From Ignavibacteria bacterium (GTDB taxonomy: Bacteria; Bacteroidota; Ignavibacteria; Ignavibacteriales; Melioribacteraceae), in the NCBI GenBank assembly GCA_009773205.1, contig WPAE01000008.1, positions 71,745 through 135,744 of the forward strand: a DNA stretch of 64,000 bases, read 5' to 3'. The translations under genes and the position numbers were made by a program. Under the pieces are notes generated by a model, which worked only from the letters and a program-made list of their open reading frames with translations, ran no database searches and was not told where the DNA came from. Shown piece after piece: positions 51,702 to 61,655 of this stretch (positions within the stretch are counted from its first letter, which is position 1; every line of letters begins with the position of its first letter).

Positions 51702-51806
51702 GGGTGCCTCTAAAAATATCAATTTCCTTTGCCCCGCTTTGCGGGGCTTTTTCTTTGTCCCGTTTGCGGGATTAGAATTTTTGAAATATTAATTTTTAGA
51801 AGTGTC
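51702..51806. repeat. MITE-like element, family 2, copy 3
   Basis: GGGTGCCTCTAAAAAT (51702-51717) and ATTTTTAGAAGTGTCC (51792-51807) are inverted ends. The interior has CTTTGCCCCGCTTTGCGGGG and a second CCCGTTTGCGGG hairpin. Flanks CTTAA and CTTAG suggest a 5-bp duplication with one change. It fills half of the 217-base gap. Confidence 0.85.
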
Positions 51807-51911
51807 CTTAGGAAGTTGATTCCTTTTTTCACTATTTTCTTTGTAATAATAACTGCGCGGTGATATTTAACGGCTTACATAATTATCTGTTAGAACTATT
51901 TCGAGTTATTT

Positions 51912-54900
51912 ATGAAATCACTTTTACATTTTAAAATAGGTTACACGTTTAATCTTATTTTAGTGTTACTCACGTTAATTGTCTTTTTTATTGACCTATT
52001 AACACCGCTTGGGTATTCAATCTGGCTGATGTATCTGATCATTGTTCTTGTTTCTTTCAAGTCATCTAATAGATGGTTCTTATTCTTTATTGCCTCTTTA
52101 TCTACTGTTTTTATAATTGCAGGTTATTTTTATTCTCCTCGTGGTATTGAACCGATAGTTGCCATATTTAGCCGCAGCGCGGGAATACTTACTTTATGGA
52201 TAAGTTTTTACATCTTATTTACCCGCCAATCCGAAATGAAACTGTATAGCAATAGCGAAGAGTACAACCGAATACTTTTTAATCTTTCTCCAGTTGGGCT
52301 TGCTCTTTGTAAAATGGATGGCTCTCTTGTAGATGTTAACCCTGCTTACTCAAAAATTATCGGCTATTCTGTTGAAGACATACTGAAACTTACCTATTGG
52401 GATGTAACTCCCAGCAAATATGCATTAGACGAAAGAATACAATTAGAAAGTCTTAAGAATACAGGAAGATACGGTCCATTTGAAAAAGAATATATACACA
52501 AAAATGGGCATCTAGTGCCGGTACTTCTAAACGGCATAATATATAAAATGAATGGCGAAAATTTCATTTGGTCTAGCGTAGAAGATTTATCAGGAATAAA
52601 ATCTTCTATGGAAAAAGAAAAGAAATCCGCTTATCAGATAAGCCATATTCTGGAAAACATAAGCGATGCATTTGTATCACTCGATACAAATTGGTGTTAC
52701 ACTTATATGAACAAAAAAGCTGGTGAAATATTTAACCGCAACCCGGCAGAAATGATTGGTAAACATATCTGGACTGAATTTCCGGAAGGGATAGGACAGC
52801 CGTTCTATAATAATTATTATAAAGCTGTAAATGAGCAAATATTTATACAAATGGAAGAATATTATCCGCCGTATGATAAATGGTTTCAAAATAGAATATA
52901 TCCTTCGAGCGATGGGTTATCCATCTTTTTTTATGATATAACAGAAAAAAAACAAAACGAAATTAAGCTTGAACAAAACAGGCTTTTTATTGAGAGCATT
53001 TTAAATGCTTCGCCCGACCTCATTTACATATATGATATCGAGGAGGCAAAAAATGTTTATCTGAATAAAGGGATTCAAAACATACTCGGTTACTCTGAAG
53101 TAGAAATAATAGAGATGCAGTCGAAATTGATTTCCAACTTAATGCACCCAGATGATTTTGCACTATATCTTAAAAACACAATTCCAAAATATTATGAAGC
53201 AGACGATTTGCAAATTATTGAACACAGTTACAGGATGAAAAGAAAAGATGGAGAGTTGCGGCTGCTTCATTCAAAAGAATCAATATTCAAAAGAAAAGCT
53301 GATGGTGTTCCTCAACAAGTATTTGGAATTGTGGAAGATATAACCGAGCGGAAAAGAATGGAACTTCTGCTCGAGTCTGAAAAAGAGATCTTAGAAATGA
53401 TTGCGAAGCGAAAATCTCTGCCCCAAATTTTGGAAGCGATTGTTCTTAGCATAGAAACTCAGTCTCGAGAAATGACAGGCTCCATATTATTACTTGATGA
53501 GGATGGAGTTCATGTTCGTTACGGTGCGGCACCAAATTTACATTTTGAGTATAATAATGCAATTGAAGGACAGCCAATTGGTCCAACTGCCGGTTCGTGC
53601 GGCACTGCTATGTTTACAAAAAAACAAGTTATTGTGAAAGATATAGAAAATGATCCGCTGTGGAATGATTATAAAAACCTTGCTTTGAAATTTGGTTTAC
53701 GTGCCTGCTGGTCTAATCCAATTATTGGTAAAAACGAAAGAGTACTTGGCTCTTTTGCGCTGTATTTTAAAAAGCCGGCAGAACCAAGTAAACATGATTT
53801 AGAAATGATTGATAGAACTTCTCATCTTGCAGAGATTGCAATTCAGCGCTTGAAGGAAGAAGAAGAAGTACTAAGAGAATTCAATAAAAGAAAATTATTA
53901 TTAGACAGCGCTCAAGATGGCATCTTTGTTCTCAATCAAAATTTTAGTGTAGTTGAAACCAACCCCAGCTTTGCAAAAATGATTGGCTATACAGTTGAAG
54001 AAACATTGCAATCATATCCATGGGATTGGGATGTAATCTATTCCACAAAAGAAAAACTGCTTGAAATATGGCCGGAACTGCCAGCTGATAAACAATACTT
54101 CGAGACTCGTATAAAGAATAAAAATGGAGAAATTTTCGATGTGTTTATAAGCGGCAGCCCGACACACAGCGAAGTTAGTAGGGAACGGCTTATGCTTTTT
54201 ATTTGCACAGATATTACCGAACGTAAAAAAACAGAAAACGAATTAAGTCTTTATCGCGAAAATCTCGAACAGCTTGTGAAACAGAGAACCGCAGAGTTAG
54301 AAATTGCAAAAGACAGTGCAGAATCTGCCGACAAGTTGAAATCTGCTTTTCTTGCAACTATGTCTCACGAACTTCGTACTCCTTTAAATTCGATAATTGG
54401 ATTTTCTGGAATTCTGATGCAAGAACATCCAGGAAAACTAAATCTCGAACAAAAGAAACAACTCGGAATGATTCAAAATAGTTCGCGTCACCTTCTTTCT
54501 CTTATCAACGATATTCTGGATCTTTCTAAAATAGAGGCTGGACAATTAAAAGTACATTTAGAGCCAGTAGAACTTCCTAAGATTATTCACAAGGTATTTG
54601 ATTCTAACAAACAATTTGCGTTAAAGAAAAATTTGCAGCTCGAAGTTTTTATTGAGCCGGCGATTAACAAAATTTTAAGCGATAAATTAAGACTCGAACA
54701 AATACTTTTGAACCTTGTGAACAATGCAATTAAATTCACTGAGCAAGGCTTTGTTAAAATTGATGTGTTACAAAAGCATAACTCTATAATTATAAGAATA
54801 CAAGACTCTGGCATAGGTATTAAGAATGAAGAATTGGATTTGTTGTTTAAACCCTTCAGTCAAGTTGATATTGGCACAACACGCAAGCATGAAGGCACCG

Positions 54901-55013
54901 GACTTGGTTTATCTATTTGTAAAAAATTAGTAGTACTACTAAAAGGAAACATTACAGTCGAATCAGTATTCGGAACAGGCAGCACATTTATTGTTACATT
55001 GCCAATTGAGTAG
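51912..55013 (+). CDS. PAS/GAF sensor histidine kinase
   Basis: A 1033-residue membrane sensor kinase. About four membrane helices (1-110) precede PAS domains near 116-232, 242-345 and 352-480, a GAF domain near 487-650 (GTAMFTKKQVIVKDIENDPLW) and another PAS near 655-775. HisKA follows, with the phosphorylated His819 in FLATMSHELRTPLNSIIGF. HATPase_c has NLVNNAIKFTEQG, DSGIGIKNE and HEGTGLGLSICKKL. It has no receiver domain; a separate receiver protein follows at 55073, so phosphotransfer to it is plausible. The ligand cannot be told; the first PAS may sense the membrane or redox state. Confidence 0.93.
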   Translation: MKSLLHFKIGYTFNLILVLLTLIVFFIDLLTPLGYSIWLMYLIIVLVSFKSSNRWFLFFIASLSTVFIIAGYFYSPRGIEPIVAIFSRSAGILTLWISFYILFTRQSEMKLYSNSEEYNRILFNLSPVGLALCKMDGSLVDVNPAYSKIIGYSVEDILKLTYWDVTPSKYALDERIQLESLKNTGRYGPFEKEYIHKNGHLVPVLLNGIIYKMNGENFIWSSVEDLSGIKSSMEKEKKSAYQISHILENISDAFVSLDTNWCYTYMNKKAGEIFNRNPAEMIGKHIWTEFPEGIGQPFYNNYYKAVNEQIFIQMEEYYPPYDKWFQNRIYPSSDGLSIFFYDITEKKQNEIKLEQNRLFIESILNASPDLIYIYDIEEAKNVYLNKGIQNILGYSEVEIIEMQSKLISNLMHPDDFALYLKNTIPKYYEADDLQIIEHSYRMKRKDGELRLLHSKESIFKRKADGVPQQVFGIVEDITERKRMELLLESEKEILEMIAKRKSLPQILEAIVLSIETQSREMTGSILLLDEDGVHVRYGAAPNLHFEYNNAIEGQPIGPTAGSCGTAMFTKKQVIVKDIENDPLWNDYKNLALKFGLRACWSNPIIGKNERVLGSFALYFKKPAEPSKHDLEMIDRTSHLAEIAIQRLKEEEEVLREFNKRKLLLDSAQDGIFVLNQNFSVVETNPSFAKMIGYTVEETLQSYPWDWDVIYSTKEKLLEIWPELPADKQYFETRIKNKNGEIFDVFISGSPTHSEVSRERLMLFICTDITERKKTENELSLYRENLEQLVKQRTAELEIAKDSAESADKLKSAFLATMSHELRTPLNSIIGFSGILMQEHPGKLNLEQKKQLGMIQNSSRHLLSLINDILDLSKIEAGQLKVHLEPVELPKIIHKVFDSNKQFALKKNLQLEVFIEPAINKILSDKLRLEQILLNLVNNAIKFTEQGFVKIDVLQKHNSIIIRIQDSGIGIKNEELDLLFKPFSQVDIGTTRKHEGTGLGLSICKKLVVLLKGNITVESVFGTGSTFIVTLPIE

Positions 55014-55072
55014 ACTGCCTACTGCCACTGAGTACTGTGCTGCAAATTTATTATCAAAAGGAATTATATTCT

Positions 55073-55438
55073 ATGAAACGAAGAATTTTAATTATAGAAG
55101 ACAACGAACAGAATATGTATATGCTTACTTACCTGCTTGAGATAAATAACTTTCATGTCATTCAATCATTTAATGGAATTGACGGAACTGCTCTTGCAGA
55201 AAAATTTGCACTTGATGCAATTCTATTAGATATTCAACTACCGGAGATGGACGGATACTCTATTGCAAGAGAACTAAGAAAAAATCCAAAGCTAAAGAAC
55301 ACACCGATAATAGCTGTTACATCTTATGCGATGCTTGGCGATAAAGAAAAAGCTCTTGAAGCCGGCGCAACCGGATACATTGAAAAACCAATTGACCCGG
55401 ATACTTTTATTTCTCAGCTTGAATCTTTTTTGAATTAG
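55073..55438 (+). CDS. Single-domain response regulator
   Basis: A 121-residue receiver-only protein (CheY-like). RILIIEDNEQNMYML carries the acidic pocket, AILLDIQLPEMDGYS the phosphorylated aspartate, AVTSYAM the Thr/Ser switch and IEKPIDPD the lysine. No output domain, so it relays phosphate or acts by binding. The ATG at 55073 is preferred (AAAGGAAT upstream) over an upstream frame start. Sits between two sensor kinases, 18 bases before the next ATG. Confidence 0.92.
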   Translation: MKRRILIIEDNEQNMYMLTYLLEINNFHVIQSFNGIDGTALAEKFALDAILLDIQLPEMDGYSIARELRKNPKLKNTPIIAVTSYAMLGDKEKALEAGATGYIEKPIDPDTFISQLESFLN

Positions 55439-55456
55439 TTGTTAAAAGGAGGATAC

Positions 55457-58291
55457 ATGCATAAAGTATTAATTGTAGACGACAAGGCAGAAAATATTTA
55501 TTTGCTTAAAGCGTTGATGGATACAATAAACCTTGAAACAATTGCCGCAGGAAACGGGAAAGAAGCATTAGAACTTGCCAAACAAAGTAAACCGAATATA
55601 ATTATTTCCGATATTCTAATGCCTGTGATGGATGGTTATTCATTTTGCCGAGAGTGTAAGAAGGATATACTTCTCAAAAATATTCCTTTCATTTTTTATA
55701 CTGCAACCTACACAGATCCCCAAGACAAAGAATTTGCTCTATCGCTTGGCGCGTCTATGTTTATTCTCAAGCCGCAAGAACCCGATGTTTTTCTTGAAAT
55801 TGTTCATAATGTTTTAAACCAGGTAAAAAATTGCACCTTCGTTGTAAATCCGCCACAAGAGCTGCCAGAATCGGTGATTCTAAAGCAATATAACGCAGCA
55901 CTTATCAGAAAACTTGAAGACAAATTACTTGAAACCGAACGCGCTGAAAAATTACTTAGAAAATCAACGGAAAGGCTCCAAAAAGAGATAAATGAAAGGA
56001 GAAAAACTGAAAATTCTCTGCTAGAAAGTGAAAAAAAGTACCGAACTATCTTCGAAAATGTTCAAGATGTTTTTTATCAAGTTAAACTTGATGGAACAAT
56101 ATCTGAACTTAGCCCATCCATTAAATACTATTCGGATTTTTCTAGGGATGAATTACTTGGCAGCCATATTTCTAATTTGTATTACGAACCAGAGGACAGA
56201 ACTACTTTTTTAAAAAAAATTAAAGAAATTGGCGAGCTAAGAGATTATGAGTTGAGAATAAAATCTAAAACTGGAAAAATGATTTATGCTTCAATAAATG
56301 CAAGACTAATATTTGATGCAGATGGAAAGCCAGACCATATAGACGGCGCTATTAGAGATATTACCGCCCGCAAACTTGCCCAAGAAGAATTAATAGCAAG
56401 CGAAGATAGAATGAGAATGCTTGTTGAAGGAACACCTCATCTTTTCTTTTACACACAAGATACAAACGCAAATATTACCTATGTTTCTCCAACCGTAGAA
56501 GTGATAACAGGTTACACAGTAGAACAATGGCTTGGACAAAAACACTGGTTCGTTAGCAATTCAAAAATTAATGCGCTTGCTACTGAAAAAACTAAACTTC
56601 ACCTAACTGGGCAAATTACAAGCGAACCAATCTTAGTTGAAATAGTACATTCTAATGGAAGTATTGTTACTCTTGAAGTATATGAAAAGCCGATAATAAA
56701 AAATGATCTTGTAATTGGACTTCAAGGTGTAGCTCACGATATAACTGAAAGGAAAAAATCTCAAAGTCAAATTAAACTCTTAAACAGATCGCTTGAACAG
56801 AGCCCTGTAAGCGTTTTAATAACCGATCTGTCCGGTAACATTGAGTATGCAAATTCAAAATTCTCGGAAACTACCGGCTTTAGTACAAATGAAACAATTG
56901 GCAAAAACCCGCGCATTGTAAAATCGGGTATGCAGTCTCCAGAATTTTATAAAAATCTTTGGGATACTATTTTAGCTGGCAATGATTGGCGTGGCGAATT
57001 ACACAATAAAAAGAAAAACGGTGAGATGTTCTGGGAGGATGTTTTTATATCTCCAGTTAAAGATGAGCAAGGAATTGTTACTCATTTTGTCGCCATCAAA
57101 GAAGATGTTACAGAGAAGAAAAAAATATTAACGGAACTAATTGAAGCCAAACAAAAGGCTGAAGAAATGAGCCGGCTTAAATCTAACTTTATGGCAAATA
57201 TGAGCCACGAACTTAGAACTCCATTAATTGGCTTGCTTGGTATTTCGGAGTTTATGGTTGAAGAATATGAAGGCGAATGTAAAGCTAACGCAGAAATAAT
57301 CCATGCCAGCGGAATTCGTTTACTAACTACTATTGCTGAAATACTTGATTTTGCCAAACTGGAATCTAAAAACTTTTCTGTTAGTTTGTCTGTTTTCAAT
57401 TTAACAAAACTTTTAACCGACGAAATTACATTGTACAAAAAGACTGCGGCTCTAAATGGAATTTCTTTGATTGAAAAGTTTCCTAACGAAGATATAATGA
57501 TAAACTCGGACGAGCGATTGCTTAGAGAAGTTGTTGATAACCTTATCAACAACGCAATTAAGTTCACTAACCAAGGGAGCGTTACAGTTTCTGTTATAAG
57601 AACAGATAATCAAATTGTAATAAAGATTGCAGATACGGGAATTGGAATTCCAAAAGATAAATATGATTATATCTTTGAAGAATTTCGGCAAATTAGCGAA
57701 GGAATGGGGCGTGGTTTTGAAGGCACTGGGCTTGGACTTACAATAGTGAAAAAGTTTTTGCATCTGTTAAATGGAAGTATTGAGGTTGAAAGCGAAATTG
57801 GCGCTGGTTCAACATTTACAATTCTGCTTCCTGTATCCAACACTCATATTAGTAATAAGGAGAACATTAATACAAAAGAAAATTTAATTACAGCAGTAGA
57901 CTTATCGAAAAATCGAAAATATAAAATTCTTCTTGTAGAAGATGACCTTATTAATTGCAAGGTAATAGAGACTATGTTAAAGAAGCACTATAACATTTTT
58001 TCTGTAAACAATGGCTACAAGGCAATTGAGGAAGCAAAAAATCAAACTTTCGACATTATTTTGATGGACATAAATCTAAAAGAGAAACTTAACGGTTTGC
58101 AGGCGGCTCAATTTATTAGGGAAATTAATGGTTACGAAAACAAACCAATTGTAGCTATGACTGCATACGCTTCATCAAAAGATCGGGATGAATTTTTAAG
58201 TTCTGGCTGTTCACATTATATCTCAAAACCATTTTCTCAGAAAGATATTTTGAACTTGCTCAATGACATTACAAAAGACTTCCAGAAGTAA
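55457..58291 (+). CDS. Hybrid sensor kinase with receivers at both ends
   Basis: A 944-residue cytosolic hybrid kinase without membrane helices. N-terminal receiver (1-120; IIISDILMPVMDGYS, ILKPQEPD), coiled coil (about 140-185), PAS domains near 190-310, 318-438 and 440-560 (each followed by the PAC-type DITERKK), HisKA with His584 in FMANMSHELRTPLIGLLG, HATPase_c (NLINNAIKFTNQG, ADTGIGIPKDKYD, FEGTGLGLTIVKKFL) and a C-terminal receiver (about 820-944; ILLVEDDLINCKV, IILMDINLKEKLNG, YISKPFSQKDI). The ATG at 55457 is chosen for its AAAGGAGG site at 55445-55452. Forms one unit with the preceding two genes. Confidence 0.93.
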   Translation: MHKVLIVDDKAENIYLLKALMDTINLETIAAGNGKEALELAKQSKPNIIISDILMPVMDGYSFCRECKKDILLKNIPFIFYTATYTDPQDKEFALSLGASMFILKPQEPDVFLEIVHNVLNQVKNCTFVVNPPQELPESVILKQYNAALIRKLEDKLLETERAEKLLRKSTERLQKEINERRKTENSLLESEKKYRTIFENVQDVFYQVKLDGTISELSPSIKYYSDFSRDELLGSHISNLYYEPEDRTTFLKKIKEIGELRDYELRIKSKTGKMIYASINARLIFDADGKPDHIDGAIRDITARKLAQEELIASEDRMRMLVEGTPHLFFYTQDTNANITYVSPTVEVITGYTVEQWLGQKHWFVSNSKINALATEKTKLHLTGQITSEPILVEIVHSNGSIVTLEVYEKPIIKNDLVIGLQGVAHDITERKKSQSQIKLLNRSLEQSPVSVLITDLSGNIEYANSKFSETTGFSTNETIGKNPRIVKSGMQSPEFYKNLWDTILAGNDWRGELHNKKKNGEMFWEDVFISPVKDEQGIVTHFVAIKEDVTEKKKILTELIEAKQKAEEMSRLKSNFMANMSHELRTPLIGLLGISEFMVEEYEGECKANAEIIHASGIRLLTTIAEILDFAKLESKNFSVSLSVFNLTKLLTDEITLYKKTAALNGISLIEKFPNEDIMINSDERLLREVVDNLINNAIKFTNQGSVTVSVIRTDNQIVIKIADTGIGIPKDKYDYIFEEFRQISEGMGRGFEGTGLGLTIVKKFLHLLNGSIEVESEIGAGSTFTILLPVSNTHISNKENINTKENLITAVDLSKNRKYKILLVEDDLINCKVIETMLKKHYNIFSVNNGYKAIEEAKNQTFDIILMDINLKEKLNGLQAAQFIREINGYENKPIVAMTAYASSKDRDEFLSSGCSHYISKPFSQKDILNLLNDITKDFQK

Positions 58292-58292
58292 A

Positions 58293-58751
58293 ATGAATCA
58301 TTACATTATAGATGGCAATAATTTGATTGGTAAAGTAAAATCGCTTAGCGCAGCGAACAAAAAAGAGCCTCAATTAAGCCGCGAAGGTTTGGTTAGTTTG
58401 CTAAACGGTTTCTTTGCCGGTAAGAAGTGCAATATAACATTGCATTTAGATGGTTATGCAAATAAGCCGTTATTTCTTTCAAAAGGAAAAATTGTCTATT
58501 CAGATAAACGCGCTTCCGATTATTTTATCAAGCAAGAAATAGATCAGTCCAAAAACAGAAAGCTGCTCATTCTGGTTTCATCTGACCATAATTTAATTAA
58601 CTATGCCAAGGTTAACAGCTGCTCTGTTGTAAAAAGTGAGGATTTCTCGAAGCAAATTTTCAGCAGAGAAGAAGTAAACCAAGAAACCAAAGCGTTAAAA
58701 GAGCTTGAAAGAAAAAACAGCTTCTTTCTGGAAATATTCGAAAACAAATGA
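58293..58751 (+). CDS. NYN-domain (YacP-like) nuclease-fold protein
   Basis: A 152-residue protein of the NYN/PIN-like superfamily: MNHYIIDGNNLIGKVKSL with the first acidic residue at the start, NITLHLDGYANKPL in the centre, KIVYSDKRASDYFIKQEID, and LILVSSDHNLINYAKVNSCSVVKSEDF near the end. YacP-like members are putative ribonucleases. The ATG lies two bases after the previous stop; an upstream frame start inside the kinase gene is rejected. Confidence 0.85.
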   Translation: MNHYIIDGNNLIGKVKSLSAANKKEPQLSREGLVSLLNGFFAGKKCNITLHLDGYANKPLFLSKGKIVYSDKRASDYFIKQEIDQSKNRKLLILVSSDHNLINYAKVNSCSVVKSEDFSKQIFSREEVNQETKALKELERKNSFFLEIFENK

Positions 58752-58840
58752 ACTGTTGATTTAGACATCATTATCCTTGATTTTAGGGGCTAACCTCGCT
58801 ATTTTGGCACTATACCAAACAATATAAAATGGAGGCTAAG

Positions 58841-59144
58841 ATGGCTAATGAAGATAATGGAATGGGAAAAGGTTTATTAGTTGGATTTTTAACCGGCGCC
58901 GCAGTTGGTTCAATCTACTCAACTAATTAACGAAGGAAAAAAAAAGTCCGAACGTTTAGTTGCTGAGACAAAAGAGAAAGTTGATTCTCTTCTTGACGAA
59001 GCAGAAAGAATTTTAGTTGAAGCAAAAGATAAAGCCGGCACAGTAGCAACCGCCGGAAAAGAAAAAATAGAAAAAGAAAGCGAGCGTCTTAAATCTGCTC
59101 TTAAAGCAGGTATGGATGCCTACAAAGCTGAAAAGGAAGCATAG
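58841..59144 (+). pseudogene. YtxH-family gene with internal deletion and frameshift
   Basis: The ATG at 58841 has a strong GGAGG (58831-58835). It starts MANEDNGMGKGLLVGFLTGAAVGSI, the glycine-rich membrane segment of YtxH proteins, but stops at 58930. In another frame, STQLINEGKKKSERLVAETKEKVDSLLDEAERI and on to 59144 gives the family's long amphipathic coiled-coil tail. The usual LLYAPKSGKELR segment is missing between the halves, so an internal deletion of non-multiple-of-three length fits. It may be real decay or an assembly error. Confidence 0.7.
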
Positions 59145-59150
59145 TAAATT

Positions 59151-59531
59151 ATGTCGGACTTAGTACAAATTTTACTTGTCTTGTTAATTATTACCGCAAC
59201 TGCTTTATGTGTTTATTTGATACTCGTTCTTAAAAAACTTGTAGTGCAATTAAACGATCTTCAAAAAGACATAAAGCAGTTAGTTGATTCAACAATCCCC
59301 GTTCTAAAAAACCTCAATGAAGTCACACTCAGAGCAAACCGGATAGTTTCTTCGGCAGAAAATTATTGGCAAGGAATAGAAAGATCCATTGAGAATGTGC
59401 GAATGAAGTTTTCGAATTTTACATCTGTTGGCAGATTCGATGGAGCGGAATATCCGGCTCGCAATCTTGTTCAAAACATTAAAGCTTTTTACAGAGGCTT
59501 TACTACGTTTTGGCAGGAATTAAGAAAGTAA
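59151..59531 (+). CDS. DUF948-like membrane-anchored coiled-coil protein
   Basis: A 126-residue protein with one N-terminal membrane helix (VQILLVLLIITATALCVYLILVL) and a coiled coil (KKLVVQLNDLQKDIKQLVDSTIPVLKNLNEVTLRANRI), the layout of the DUF948 family often encoded next to YtxH proteins. Starts six bases after the YtxH frame ends. Function unknown, probably envelope- or stress-related. Confidence 0.75.
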   Translation: MSDLVQILLVLLIITATALCVYLILVLKKLVVQLNDLQKDIKQLVDSTIPVLKNLNEVTLRANRIVSSAENYWQGIERSIENVRMKFSNFTSVGRFDGAEYPARNLVQNIKAFYRGFTTFWQELRK

Positions 59532-59559
59532 TTTTATTATTTAATTAGGAGATAACAAC

Positions 59560-61565
59560 TTGAAAGAGTATCAAGCCGAAGCTATAAGGAATATTGCGCT
59601 CATTGGGCACGGCGGAAGTGGAAAAACAACAGTTTCCGAATTATTGCTTTTTACTGCCGGCGAAATTTGCACTTAGAATGGAACAACACAAAAATTAATT
59701 TTCTTGATACACCTGGTTTCCCCGATTTTGTTGGACAAGTGATTTCATCGCTTCATGTTGCAGATTTAGGCGTTTCGGTTATTAAGAGTGCTGAAGGTGT
59801 AGAAGTAGGCACAGAGTTGACTTGGGAGTTAATTAAGAAAAATAAAAAACCTGCCGCTATCATCATAAACAAAATTGATAACGAGCATTCAAAGTTCTTT
59901 GAAACATTTCAGCAGGCTAAAAGCAAATTAAGCCCTGATGCTGTTATTGTTTCTTTTCCTGCAAAAGAAGGAGGCAACTTAACTTCGGTTGTTGACCTTA
60001 CAAAAATGAAAATGATTACTTACGGCGAAGCCGGCTCGAAAAAAGTTACTGAAGAAGAAATTCCAGCCGACTTGAAAGCCCAAGCAGATAAATTAAGAGA
60101 AGAGTTGATTGAAAAAGTAGCAGAGAGTGATGAAGCGTTGATGAATAAGTTTTTTGAAGAAGGAACACTTTCTGATGAGGAACTTCAAAAAGGTTTGAAG
60201 GTTTCTGTTTTACAAGCTGGTATTGTTCCAGTTTTTGCTATTTCTGCAAATAAAGCTGTGGGTGTTAATACTTTTCTTGATTTCGCTTCTAAGTTTTTTC
60301 CATCTCCTGCAGACTGCGCTGCTGTAGAAGCAAAAATGAAAGGCAACGGAAATTCTGTTCAAATTGCATGCGATGCCAAAGGTGAAGCTGCTTTGTTCAT
60401 CTTTAAATCTCTTTCTGAAAAGCACGTTGGCGAGCTTTCTATTTTCAAAGTCTATTCTGGTTCACTTTCTGCGGGAATGGATTTAATGAATACAAATAGA
60501 GATAAAGTTGAACGGTTAGGACAAATTTTTGTGCTGAATGGAAAGAACAGAAAAGAAACTGCTAAACTTAATGCAGGTGATATTGGAGCTGTGGTTAAAC
60601 TGAAAGACAGTCATACAGGCGATACACTTTGCTCTAAGAATTTTACGGTAGTTTTACCCGGAATGAAATATCCAGAGCCTGTAATTCGATTTGCAGTTAA
60701 ACCAAAAGCAAAAGGAGATGAAGATAAAATTTCTGCCGCTCTTCACACTGCTCACGAAGAAGAACCAACTCTTAAATCAAAGTTTGATCCGGAAATTTCT
60801 CAATCAATCGTATCGGGACAGGGTGAACTGCAGCTTAATCTTGCTATAAAATTATTGAAAGACAGATACGGTGTAGATGTTGAATTAGTGGAACCAAGAA
60901 TTCCTTACCGCGAAACCATACGCGGCAGATGTGATGACGCTGAGTTCAAACATAAAAAACAATCGGGTGGACGCGGTCAATACGGGCACGTACACTTGAA
61001 GTTAGAACCAACAGTGCGCGGCGCCGGCTACGAGTTTGTTGACGCAATTGTTGGCGGTGTTGTTCCAGGTAGATTTATACCGGCAGTTGAGAAGGGTCTT
61101 AAAGAAATAATGGCTAAAGGAATTTTAACAGGAAGCAAAGTAATAGATATTAGAGTTACTTTGTTCGACGGAACTTACCATGATGTAGATTCTGATGAAG
61201 TTTCTTTCAAGTTAGCTGCTTCGCAAGCTTTTAAGAAAGGTTTTATGGAAGCAAAGCCTGTAATTCTTGAACCGATTTATGATATAACTGTTAAGATACC
61301 TGAAGAGTATATGGGTGATGTTATGGGAGACCTCTCCTCTCATCGTGGAAAAATTCAAGGTATGGATTCTGAAAGCCCGTTTCAAATTATTAAAGCAAAA
61401 GCCCCACTTGCCGAGCTGCATAAATATTCAACTCAGCTTCGCAGCTTAACTCAAGGTCGTGGTCAATTTAGCTTGGTATTCTCGCATTACGAAGAAGTAC
61501 CTAAAGATGTTGAAGCTAAGATTATTGAAGAATATCAAAAATCGAAAGAAGGCGACGAAGCATAA
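59560..61565 (+). pseudogene. Elongation factor G-like GTPase gene, disrupted near the N-terminus
   Basis: A TTG start at 59560 (TAGGAGAT upstream) gives IRNIALIGHGGSGKTTVSELLLFTAGEI with the P-loop, then a stop at 59676. From about 59667, in another frame, LEWNNTKINFLDTPGFPDF (G3), INKID (G4) and the whole rest of EF-G continue to 61565 (632 codons), including the domain IV segment GGRGQYGHV and domain V. The stretch of roughly 35 codons that should hold switch I and the G2 threonine is missing, with a frame change. As given, no full GTPase can be made. The type (IGHGGSGKTT P-loop) resembles the EF-G-like/EF-G II paralogue, so loss need not be lethal. Could be an assembly error. Confidence 0.85.
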
Positions 61566-61578
61566 ATTTCTTTTGTTC

Positions 61579-61612
61579 AAGGCGGAAGAATTTCTTCCGC
61601 CTTTTTCTTTTT
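61579..61612 (+). terminator. Rho-independent terminator after the EF-G-like gene
   Basis: AAGGCGGAAGAA-TTT-CTTCCGCCTTT is a stem of about nine base pairs followed by TTCTTTTTT, 15 bases after the stop codon. Confidence 0.92.
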
Positions 61613-61655
61613 TAAACCAACCGTATTAAATTAGCAGCAACAAACTGTGTCTTGT

